This document shows positions 1 through 7,100 of a stretch of DNA of 9,228 bases, piece after piece. Both the position numbers and the translations under genes were made by a program. Origin of the DNA: JBBKWJ01 sp037968895 (GTDB taxonomy: Bacteria > Actinomycetota > Acidimicrobiia > Acidimicrobiales > SZUA-35); contig JBBKWJ010000163.1 in the NCBI GenBank assembly GCA_037968895.1, positions 1 to 9,228 of the forward strand, given 5' to 3'. The notes under the pieces are model-generated. The model was not told where the DNA came from. It made no database searches and saw only the letters and a program-made list of their open reading frames with translations. Position 1 is the stretch's first letter, and each line of letters starts with the position of its first letter.

Positions 1-530
1 ATCGACGAGATCTCTGCCGGGTCGACGCCATCGCCCGCCGCCAACATCGTGTCCCATGAATCGGTACCCATATAGATCAGGTGCTCAAGATCGGGGAGTT
101 CGCCTTTCACCTCGTCGATCATTTCGACGTAGTTGCTCGTCTTGAAGTCGGGTGCGCTGACCAGGCCTCGACAGCCTGATTGGTTGAGGGCGTAGCTCAC
201 CTCGTGAGTGCGATAGGCGGGGTTGATGTTGACCTGGATCACGCCCAGTCGAGCCGTGGCGTATTGGACAAGGAACCACTCGACGCTGTTTGGGCCCCAC
301 ACGCCGATGCGATCGCCTTTGCGAAACCCCATGCCATGGAGGCCGCGTGCCACCTTGTCGACCTCGGCCCACAACTGGTTATATGTCCAGCGAATCTCTT
401 GGTGCACAACGACAAGCGCCTCACGCTCGCCATACTTCTCCACCGCCGCGGCCAGGTTGTCGCCGATTGTCTGCTCGATAAGTGGCGTCTCGGTCGATCC
501 GACGGTGTGGCTGAGTTGCGAAGTGGTCAT
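1..530 (-). CDS. Acyl-CoA synthetase (AMP-forming), N-terminal part, cut by the window edge
   Basis: This is the first 176 residues of an adenylate-forming fatty-acyl-CoA synthetase; the remainder lies left of position 1. The family activates a carboxylic acid with ATP to an acyl-AMP and transfers the acyl group to CoA in the cytosol. Visible features are typical of the N-terminal domain: ETPLIEQTIGDNL (14-26), IRWTYNQLW (46-54), the RKGDRIGVWGPNSVEW stretch (70-85), and QYATARLGVIQVNINPAYR (89-107). The last matches the FadD35-like/fatty-acyl-CoA synthase subfamily. The P-loop, the A5 motif and the catalytic lysine are outside the window, so activity cannot be judged. The start is ATG at 530-528, with AGAGGA five bases upstream. 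It stands 229 bp beyond the HNH gene with its own candidate promoter, so it is probably a separate transcript. It is clearly a different subfamily from the synthetase at 7474-9006. The chain-length preference is unknown. Confidence 0.9.
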   Translation of the reverse strand, partial: MTTSQLSHTVGSTETPLIEQTIGDNLAAAVEKYGEREALVVVHQEIRWTYNQLWAEVDKVARGLHGMGFRKGDRIGVWGPNSVEWFLVQYATARLGVIQVNINPAYRTHEVSYALNQSGCRGLVSAPDFKTSNYVEMIDEVKGELPDLEHLIYMGTDSWDTMLAAGDGVDPAEISS

Positions 531-535
531 GGCGA

Positions 536-541
536 TCCTCT
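536..541 (-). promoter_or_regulatory. Shine-Dalgarno site of the left-edge acyl-CoA synthetase
   Basis: AGAGGA on the minus strand lies five bases before the ATG at 530-528. It is the best ribosome-binding site among the left-hand genes and supports this start codon. Confidence 0.6.
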
Positions 542-559
542 AGTTCCGACGACTCGCCG

Positions 560-565
560 ATAATA
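560..565 (-). promoter_or_regulatory. Candidate -10 box (TATTAT) for the left-edge acyl-CoA synthetase
   Basis: TATTAT on the minus strand differs from the sigma-70 consensus TATAAT at one position and sits in GC-rich surroundings. Transcription would start near 553 and give a leader of about 23 bases carrying the AGAGGA site. I find no good -35 hexamer 16-18 bases upstream, so this is a weak prediction. Confidence 0.35.
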
Positions 566-639
566 ACCCGCCGCCCCACCATTAGGCAGATCCCGGCAAC
601 GCGAACACGCCAGCAGTATTCAGTTTGGTTCGAAGCTGT

Positions 640-680
640 CCCCCGGTTGCCCCTTTGGGGGCTCGATACCCCTCACCCGC
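640..680 (-). other. GC-tract hairpin cluster in the gap between the HNH gene and the acyl-CoA synthetase
   Basis: In the minus-strand transcript this segment holds GGG, GGGG, CCCCC, GGGGC and GGGGG tracts in order. The CCCCC tract (657-661) can pair with GGGG before it (669-672, loop of seven), with GGGGC after it (649-653, short A-rich loop), or with the last GGGGG (640-644). These stems exclude one another. It lies about 80-120 bases after the HNH stop codon and about 110-150 before the next start. No U-tract follows, so it is not a standard intrinsic terminator. It could be a 3'-end structure of the HNH transcript. The rest of the 531-759 gap shows no gene; it has only a small CGGCCG-loop-CGGCCG hairpin at 710-726. 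Confidence 0.3.
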
Positions 681-759
681 AGCAAACAGAGACACGGAGC
701 GCGGCGAAGCGGCCGTCAAGCGGCCGATCCAACCAATCACCATGCACTACACCGGGTTC

Positions 760-2133
760 TCAGGTGAGGAGAACACCCAACGGTGTGTAGAAACTCACGG
801 TCCCGTCTTTGTTTCTTGTCACAAAGAACCGGCCCCTGGTTTTCAAGCGGTGATGGTGGCGACACAACATGTGCCCATTCACCAGATCAGTGCGTCCGTC
901 ATCGGTGAAGGCTTGGAAATGGTCAGCTTCACAGCGGTGAGCCCCGATTGTGCAGCCAGGGAACCGGCACGACTTGTCCCTGAACTTCAACAAGTCTCGC
1001 TGGGTCGGGGTAAACAATCTTGTTGCCCGGCCTGCGTTTATGATCACGCCGTTGTTGTCGAACACGATTCGACGGATGCGGTCAGTCAAGAAATGCGTGA
1101 GCATCACCCGTGGCGGGATCGGTGTGCCCCGCCCGGTTTCGCAGCGACGCTTCGGATCGAATGCCCGATGAAGCGGGCCGAGATCGACCGTCGGTTCGAC
1201 CGTCTCATCGTCTTCGATGTCGTCGAGGACTTCCTCGACCACATCAGTGATGGTGTCCTCGTCGACACCAAGGAGAATCAGGGGTTCGGGCCGTTGCGCG
1301 TCAGCAGGGGTTGAGGACCCGTCAATCACGAGTGACACCAACGCGTCAGCACGACGCTGCGCATGTGTACGACGCAACTGAAGAACTGACGGAGCAACCG
1401 GGGTTGCCCGGTTCTGGTTTTCTTCGACCGCGAGAGCCCAGTCTTCATAAAACAGTTCCTGGGCACGACGTTCGACGAGTCTCGCGAACCCTTCACCCGC
1501 AATCGGGTCGAGTCGACCCTCGAAATGCAGATTGTTGTCAAGATCAAACCCGAGACCAAAATGCCTTGCGTCTTCTTTCGCGGCGTAATCATCAGCGGCT
1601 TTGTCGGGCTGCATGTAGATGAGCCAGCGTTCCATAACGTTCCCAAACTCCCATGGCGACAACTGCACCGCAGTGTCAGCAAGGAGTTGCTGATCTCGAG
1701 ACAAGGCGTCTTCGAGGCTTGGGTGTTTGCGCCAGACACGACTGACCTGCTCGATGTGGTCACCAGAGATGCGGCCGGAGTCTTGTGCGAAGTAGAAGGC
1801 GCTGAAGCGTTGCGCAGTTTCGGCGTGGCGTAGCAAGCGGTGAGCACTACTTGGTGCGGTGCGAGTTTGATGCGCCAGCCATTCACCAGTGGACCGTGAA
1901 CTCATGTGCGGCCCAACACCTTTTTCACGGGCCAGTAGTCCGAGTCGTCCAACTTCGGTTTGAGCGAACTCGGACGCTCGAGTGAGGGTGACAAGTAGTG
2001 AAGCGATGTCGTTGGTGTCGAGATCGTTGGCAGAGGCGAGGTCGCTGTAAGTCTCGAGGGTGCGGGCGAGTTCGATGACATACGGGAGCGCAGGCTCTGT
2101 GTGTGGTGGCGCTTCGACGACTGTCATAGCCAC
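760..2133 (-). CDS. DUF222 (13E12 repeat family) protein with C-terminal HNH endonuclease domain
   Basis: This 457-residue protein is of the DUF222/HNH type found in many copies in actinobacterial genomes, including the REP13E12 repeats of Mycobacterium tuberculosis. The biological role of the family is not settled; the HNH fold predicts a metal-dependent DNA nickase or endonuclease. The DUF222 part spans about 20-270. A strongly acidic stretch follows at about 291-312 (DEDTITDVVEEVLDDIEDDE). The HNH domain spans about 375-435, with zinc-type cysteines in CRFPGC (389-394), D404-H405 as the first catalytic motif, N419 as the central residue and LCRHHH (423-428) at the end. All key residues are present, so the gene looks intact. 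The annotated start is GTG at 2133. The ATG at 2127 (second methionine) is preferred, because a promoter lies exactly where transcription would begin on that ATG. It seems independent of the lipid genes around it. Confidence 0.9.
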   Translation of the reverse strand: MAMTVVEAPPHTEPALPYVIELARTLETYSDLASANDLDTNDIASLLVTLTRASEFAQTEVGRLGLLAREKGVGPHMSSRSTGEWLAHQTRTAPSSAHRLLRHAETAQRFSAFYFAQDSGRISGDHIEQVSRVWRKHPSLEDALSRDQQLLADTAVQLSPWEFGNVMERWLIYMQPDKAADDYAAKEDARHFGLGFDLDNNLHFEGRLDPIAGEGFARLVERRAQELFYEDWALAVEENQNRATPVAPSVLQLRRTHAQRRADALVSLVIDGSSTPADAQRPEPLILLGVDEDTITDVVEEVLDDIEDDETVEPTVDLGPLHRAFDPKRRCETGRGTPIPPRVMLTHFLTDRIRRIVFDNNGVIINAGRATRLFTPTQRDLLKFRDKSCRFPGCTIGAHRCEADHFQAFTDDGRTDLVNGHMLCRHHHRLKTRGRFFVTRNKDGTVSFYTPLGVLLT

Positions 2134-2161
2134 ATTCTATCGAACGTGCGTACTGAATCAA
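2134..2161 (-). promoter_or_regulatory. Promoter of the HNH gene, placed for a leaderless transcript
   Basis: On the minus strand a -35-like TTGATT (2161-2156), a 16-base spacer and a -10 TAGAAT (2139-2134) precede the gene. Six bases separate the -10 box from the ATG at 2127-2125, so the expected first transcribed base is the A of that ATG. No Shine-Dalgarno sequence is present. This is the layout of leaderless genes, which are common in Actinobacteria. It also argues for ATG 2127 rather than GTG 2133 as the true start. Confidence 0.55.
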
Positions 2162-2300
2162 CTCGTTTTGGATCTATTTGTAGATGTTTTGTTTTTGGTG
2201 TTGGTGTTGCTCGTGTCGGGTTCAGCCGACGCAATGTTTGTGTGTTTTGGGGAGCCTCGGGGGTGCTGGCGGTTGTACGCGTTGGGTGGCTGATTGGATG
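2161..2300 (-). terminator. Possible Rho-dependent termination zone (C-rich, G-poor transcript) after the plsC-like gene
   Basis: Read on the minus strand, this stretch has by hand count about 53 C and 19 G in 140 bases. It includes CA-rich runs such as AACACCAACACC and CCCCAAAACACAC and little secondary structure. The only notable stems are 5-7 bp, one at about 2213-2232. High C, low G and open RNA are the hallmarks of rut sites recognised by Rho. The zone begins about 95 bases past the stop of the acyltransferase gene and ends at the HNH promoter. No U-tract hairpin was found to end the operon. The whole 2134-2395 gap contains no convincing gene. Confidence 0.3.
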
Positions 2301-2395
2301 ACGGGGCCGACGTGGCGAGGCCACTTGAAGAGTGCTCCTACTTATCGACGTGGCCAACCCCTGTTCATGACCACTGACCCCTTGGAACTAATCAT

Positions 2396-3097
2396 CTAGG
2401 CGAGAAGGGCGACGGCTCGGTCTTGGGCTTCTTGGATCCGAAGGTGGAGTTCTTCGGTGAAGCGGCTCATGTCGTCGCGTTTCGCGCGGGAGCCTTCTGG
2501 TCCGGTTGGCGCGTCGAGCGGCTCACCGACCACAACCGCAACCGGCACACGCTTGAGCCGCTTGGACCCTTCTGGCATAGCTGCGCCCGTCCCCGCTATT
2601 CCAATCGGAATCACTCTTGCCCCGGTTCGAGCCGACAGCCACGCCGCGCCATCGAAGAGTTCAGTGACCGTGTCGCCGTTTTGGCGGCCGCCCTCAGGGA
2701 AGACGATCATCGATTCGCCTCGGTCGAGAAGCATCTTGGCCGACAACAACGCTTCCTTATCAGCAGATCCGCGTCGAACCGGAATCGCCCCGAGCGCCGC
2801 ACACACGTAGCTCACACCAGGAGTGGTGAACAGGCTCTCTTTACCGAGGGCACGTATCCGGCGCGTGCTGAACGACGCCACGATCACCGAGTCGAGGTGG
2901 GATCGATGTACGGGCGCAAGGATTGTCGGGCCGTCGAGGTTCAGATGCTCGACCCCTTCGGACTTCACCCTGAAGTACGGAAAGAGCACCTTTTGGATAG
3001 AACCACGGACGAAGCCATAGAGCCGGAGCGACGATTTGGCGTCGCCCGTCTTGAGCGCCTTGTCCCTGAGTGCTTTTTGGTCGACCACTTTGCTCAC
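2396..3097 (-). CDS. 1-acyl-sn-glycerol-3-phosphate acyltransferase family protein (PlsC-like)
   Basis: This 233-residue lysophospholipid acyltransferase would move an acyl group from acyl-CoA or acyl-ACP to a lysophosphatidate-type acceptor at the inner face of the membrane. All four family blocks are visible. Block I is HRSHLD (64-69), the HX4D catalytic pair. Block II is GAIPVRRG (103-110). Block III is FPEGGR (133-138), with glycine in place of the usual threonine or serine of EGTR. Block IV is VIPIGI (162-167). The length fits the soluble or peripherally bound actinobacterial members; no clear transmembrane helix is seen, only a hydrophobic and aromatic patch at 26-43. The start is GTG at 3097, the most upstream in-frame start after the stop at 3119-3121, and it has no good Shine-Dalgarno site. 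It is the last gene of the operon, 55 bp after the flavoprotein gene. The true acyl acceptor is not known, because glycolipid or ornithine-lipid acyltransferases share these motifs. Confidence 0.9.
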   Translation of the reverse strand: MSKVVDQKALRDKALKTGDAKSSLRLYGFVRGSIQKVLFPYFRVKSEGVEHLNLDGPTILAPVHRSHLDSVIVASFSTRRIRALGKESLFTTPGVSYVCAALGAIPVRRGSADKEALLSAKMLLDRGESMIVFPEGGRQNGDTVTELFDGAAWLSARTGARVIPIGIAGTGAAMPEGSKRLKRVPVAVVVGEPLDAPTGPEGSRAKRDDMSRFTEELHLRIQEAQDRAVALLA

Positions 3098-3127
3098 GTC
3101 GATGAGTACAGCACAGAATCAGACGAA

Positions 3128-3142
3128 CAGGGCGACTCCCTG
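3128..3142 (-). other. Small hairpin between the flavoprotein and acyltransferase genes
   Basis: A perfect 5-bp stem, CAGGG-AGTCG-CCCTG on the minus strand with a five-base loop, sits in the 55-bp spacer. It is followed by a mixed pyrimidine-rich stretch rather than a U-run. It could modulate read-through or protect an mRNA end, but chance occurrence is quite possible. Confidence 0.2.
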
Positions 3143-3152
3143 GCTCGGCTAT

Positions 3153-4088
3153 CTACCGAATGACGGGAAAGCGCTCGACAATCGACGCCGCCGGCACGAT
3201 CTCCTTGATTGCGCCGACGCCTCGGCCGGCCCACACGACGCGTCGATCCATATCTCGGTCCGCCACGGCCTTGGCGTATTCAGCTTTGATGTCGTCGAGT
3301 GAGTCTCGCAGGCCATCCAGATCGCTCGCCCACCGGTCTAACAATTCTGACCGAAGGGAGCGACCGTTGAATTCGGCTGGCCACTCAGGACCGCGAATGA
3401 TGTCGTAGACCGTTGATCTGACAGTGTCATCCGTCTTGGCGCTGACGAGTCTCTGCTTTGCTTCATCGACATCGAGCGCCTCTTCAGTGGCGTAGAACGC
3501 TGTGCCCAGAGCTACTCCAGCGGCGCCGAGTTCATGAAACCACTCGAAGTCAGATTGATCGTTGATTCCGCCAGCGGCAACCAATGGCACCTCAGGAAGC
3601 GACTCGCTAATACCGGCGACGAGTGCTTCTAGAACCGGACCGTCCCACCCGTGACCACCGGAGCTATTGCCCTGAGCCACGAGCACATTTGCGCCGCTCG
3701 CCACGACTGCTCTCGCCTCGTCGACCGAGCCGACTTGGCAGACCGATACGAGGCCAGCGCCATTGATGGGCGCAAGCAGAGGGGTTGCATCACCGAACGA
3801 GAGCCACACGGCAGCGGGCCGACGTTGCGCTATCGCGTCGAGCACACCGACTGGCAGGTTCCACGTGATGAGTCCGACACCAACGAACGAACCGTCAGCT
3901 TCATCGAGTTCCCGGTTGATCCAGTCCAAGTCGCCATAACCACCACCGATGAATCCAAGCCCGCCAGCGTTCGACACTGCCGCCGCCAGTCGGCCACCCG
4001 CGATATTGGCCATCGGTGCGAGCAAAACCGGCCGGTTGATGCCAAGCATCCCGCACAGGTACTCAGGCGAACTCCCCTGCCCAGTCAC
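3153..4088 (-). CDS. Nitronate monooxygenase / 2-nitropropane dioxygenase family flavoprotein
   Basis: This 311-residue TIM-barrel FMN protein belongs to the nitronate monooxygenase (NMO/NPD) family, which also includes the enoyl-ACP reductase FabK. The N-terminal LGINRPVLLAPMA (15-27) is the family signature. It is followed by the glycine-rich GGLGFIGGG (42-50), the active-site strand AQGNSSGGHG (138-147) with the conserved histidine H146, the phosphate-binding AAGGI (171-175), and ALGTAF (193-198). In many true nitronate monooxygenases the active-site strand reads EAGGH; here it is SSGGH. The C-terminal WAGRGVG (286-292) resembles NPD-like oxidoreductases of mycobacteria. The start is GTG at 4088 with a fair AGGG site eight bases upstream. 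ATG 4049 (residue 14) is an alternative that still keeps the core fold. The position 25 bp after the carboxylase gene suggests an acyl-CoA-related substrate rather than nitroalkane detoxification, but this is inference. Confidence 0.85.
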   Translation of the reverse strand: MTGQGSSPEYLCGMLGINRPVLLAPMANIAGGRLAAAVSNAGGLGFIGGGYGDLDWINRELDEADGSFVGVGLITWNLPVGVLDAIAQRRPAAVWLSFGDATPLLAPINGAGLVSVCQVGSVDEARAVVASGANVLVAQGNSSGGHGWDGPVLEALVAGISESLPEVPLVAAGGINDQSDFEWFHELGAAGVALGTAFYATEEALDVDEAKQRLVSAKTDDTVRSTVYDIIRGPEWPAEFNGRSLRSELLDRWASDLDGLRDSLDDIKAEYAKAVADRDMDRRVVWAGRGVGAIKEIVPAASIVERFPVIR

Positions 4089-4113
4089 TACTCGAACCCT
4101 GCTGCGTTGCCTG

Positions 4114-7100
4114 CTACCACGTATCGATGCATGGGCGCTTCTTTCCTTCTCGGTGCGGTGGCTTGGGGGCCGATTTGAGCGCCGCCATGATCCAACGGCG
4201 TGTGTCGGCTGGGTCGATCACGTCGTCGATCTCGAAGTGGTCAGACATGCTGACCCCCTTACCGACCTCATACATTTTCGCCACCATTGTGTCGAACAGG
4301 GCAATCCTCTCGTCTGGGTCGTCGATTGCCTCAAGCTCCTTACGATAGCCAAGCTTCACGGCCCCCTCGAGGCCCATGCCACCGAACTCACTCGTCGGCC
4401 ACCCAACGGTGAAGATTGGAGCTTTGAAACTGCCACCCGCCATCGCTTGGGCACCGAGGCCATACCCCTTTCGCAGCACGATGGTGCAGATCGGTATCGA
4501 AAGCGACGCTCCTACGACGAACAACCGCGCCGCGTGACGGACCAGAGCCGATGCTTCGGCTGCGGGCCCAACCATGAAACCTGGCGTGTCACAAAGGAAG
4601 ACGATCGGGATGTCGAACGCATCGCATAGCTGCATGAACCGAGCCGACTTGTCTGCCTCGCGTGAATCGATAGCGCCCGCATTAAACGAAGGATTGTTGG
4701 CAACAACACCGACCGGTCGCCCCTCGACCCGGGCAAGGGATGTGATAAGTCCTGGGGCAAAGCCAGCTCGTAGCTCAAGCACCGAATCGTGGTCGAAGAG
4801 GTTGTCGATGACGGCCCTGACATCGTAGATACGTAGCCGGTTCTCGGGAATCAGGTGCCTGAGCTTGCGCTGGTCTTCGACGCTCCAGTCGGGAGTAGGC
4901 CCTTGGAAAAACGCGAGATACTTCTTGGCTACGGCAACGGCTTCTTCTTCGTCCTTCACCGCAATATCGACGACGCCATTATCGATCTGGCTTTGCAGCG
5001 GGCCGACTTCGTCTGGCGTAAAGATGCCGAGTCCCCCGCCTTCAATCATGGCTGGGCCCCCCATGCCAATATTCGAACCTTCGGTTGCGATGACAACGTC
5101 GCAGCTCCCGAGCAGTGCGGCGTTACCAGCAAAGCAGCGACCAGTCGTGATGCCGACAAGCGGAACTAGCCCGCTTAGCTCACCGAAGAGTTGGAATGCC
5201 AAGCAATCGAGGCCTGCAACTGCGACACCGTCTGTGTCTCCTGGCCGGCCGCCTCCCCCTTCGGCGAAAAGAACCACAGGCAGCTTCAGAGTGGCCGCGA
5301 GTTCGAACATCCGGTCTTTTTTGCGGTGGTTTTGGAACCCTTGGGTGCCCGCAAGGACCGTGTAGTCATACGACACCACAACAGTTTGTCCGTCATCGCC
5401 AAACTGGTCACCGTTGATCGACCCGATGCCTCCAACGAGCCCGTCAGCAGGTGTGTTGGCGATGAGATCGTCGATCTGGCGCCGCTTGCGCTGAGCCGCC
5501 ACCACGAGAGGACCCCATTCGACGAAGGTGCCCTCATCGACAAGATCGGCGATGTTCTCCCGTGTGGTCCGATGACCCGTCTTGCGGCGACGGGCGACTG
5601 AAGCGGGACGCCGCTCGTCGAGCCCGATCTCATGGCGCTCGATTACCTCAGCGAGGTCGGGGCGAATGTGGTCAAGGTCAACTTCGTCCTCGGCGGCCGC
5701 TGATACGACAGATACATCGGCGGCAGCGACATTGACTAGCACGTGCCCCTCGAACACTGCGTCGCCGGCGGTCACCAACCAGGCGCCCACAATGCCAGCG
5801 TGCGGGGCGGCGATGAGGTGTTCCATCTTCATTGCTTCCATCACTGCGATATTGGTACCGGCGGCAACCTCAGCCCCCTCATCCACCAGCTGAGAGACGA
5901 TCGTGCCCTGAAGCGGCGCCGCAACATCGCCCTCGACTGGCATCGTTGAGGGCGTCTCGGCTGCAACCGCAGACGACTTGCCGTGGGCGAGTACCGCCAA
6001 CGGGTCCCGACTATCGACGGTGGCTCCAACAAGGCCAGATGCGGTCGCTTTCTCGCCCGACGGGTCAAGTCTGTTCGTCGCAATTCGTTCGACTTCCGCA
6101 ACGAGTTCTTCCGATAGCCCCTGCACCGTTGTCGTGGTCACGCGGTGGGCCACAACTTCGTCTCGGTCTAGGAGAGCTCTCAGAAACGATGCGTTTGTGG
6201 CTACGCCCCCAATGTCGAACCCATCAACCGCAACCCGCGCCTTCGCCAACAACGCAGAATGGCTCCCGCCTGGAGTGAAGACAACCAGCTTGGCCAAGAG
6301 CGAATCGAAACTCGGCGAGGTCGTGTAGCCGGCATATCCATGAGTTTCGGTGCGCACACCGAGTCCGGACGGCGGCTGGAAGTGGGTAAGTGTGCCGCCC
6401 GTCGGTTTACCCGTTCCGTCGCGCTGCATCGTTTCGGTGTTGATCCTGAGCTGTACAGCAGCGCCTCGAAGGGTTGGCGGAGTCGTCAGCCCAATATCGG
6501 CCAGAGTTGCTCCGCCCGCGATCTGCAACTGGGCCTGGACCAGGTCGATACCCGTCACCTCTTCGGTCACGGTGTGCTCAACCTGGAGTCGGGGGTTGGC
6601 TTCAATGAAGTAGAAGTCTTCGGTTTCGGCATCGACGAGAAACTCAACGGTGACAAGGCTCGTCGCTCCGCCCGCGATCCCGATTCGCACAGCAGCCTCG
6701 GTGATGGCGGTGCGGGCAGCGTCGCTGAGATTGGGAGCTGGTGCGTACTCGACGATCTTCTGCTGTTGGCGTTGCAGCGAGCAGTCACGGTCCCATAGAT
6801 GGCTGACCGCTCCCGTGGCATCGCCAACCAATTGCACCTCGATGTGGCGCGCGTTCTCTAGTAATTGCTCGACATAGAGGGCTCCGGATCCGAATGCGCT
6901 CAGGGCTTCAGACGCACAACGATCAAACGCCCCGGCGAGATCGTCACCGGGCCGAACGACTCGCATGCCTCGACCGCCGCCGCCAGCAACCGCCTTCAGC
7001 ATGATGGGCACCTCGTCGCCGAGCGCAGCGCATACCGCAGCGGCTTCATCGGCCGAGCCGACCACGCCGCTGCTCTCCAGGACTCCCACCCCTGCATTTG

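Noticed and set aside
657..684. Plus-strand tRNA or tmRNA 3'-end look-alike: 5-bp stem with a seven-base CTCGATA loop, followed by seven bases and AGCA
   Set aside because: No matching 5' acceptor strand (GCGGGTG) lies upstream, the loop lacks the usual TTC, there is no CCA, and no anticodon arm can be drawn. It is better explained by the G/C tracts.
710..726. CGGCCG-TCAAG-CGGCCG hairpin as an intrinsic terminator of the HNH gene
   Set aside because: The stem is only 6 bp and no U-tract follows on the minus strand. CGGCCG is self-complementary and common in GC-rich DNA.
625..1314. Plus-strand open frame of 229 codons opposite the HNH gene
   Set aside because: It lies wholly antisense to a well-supported DUF222-HNH gene, shows no domain features, and is the expected shadow frame in GC-rich coding DNA.
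1326..1886. Second minus-strand frame of 186 codons inside the HNH gene, considered as a frameshifted or nested gene
   Set aside because: The HNH frame is open and carries conserved motifs throughout. The nested frame has no recognisable domain or start signal.
2308..2354. CGACGTGGC repeated at 2308-2316 and 2346-2354 in the gap after the acyltransferase gene
   Set aside because: A 9-bp repeat of GC-rich sequence with 38-bp spacing and no promoter beside it. Chance is a sufficient explanation.
2423..3163. Plus-strand open frame of 246 codons opposite the acyltransferase gene
   Set aside because: It is antisense to the PlsC-like gene, whose four motif blocks are all present, and the translation is Arg/His-rich without recognisable structure.
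4865..5365. Plus-strand Ser/Pro-rich open frame of 166 codons
   Set aside because: It is antisense to the carboxyltransferase domain, with composition typical of a reverse-frame shadow.
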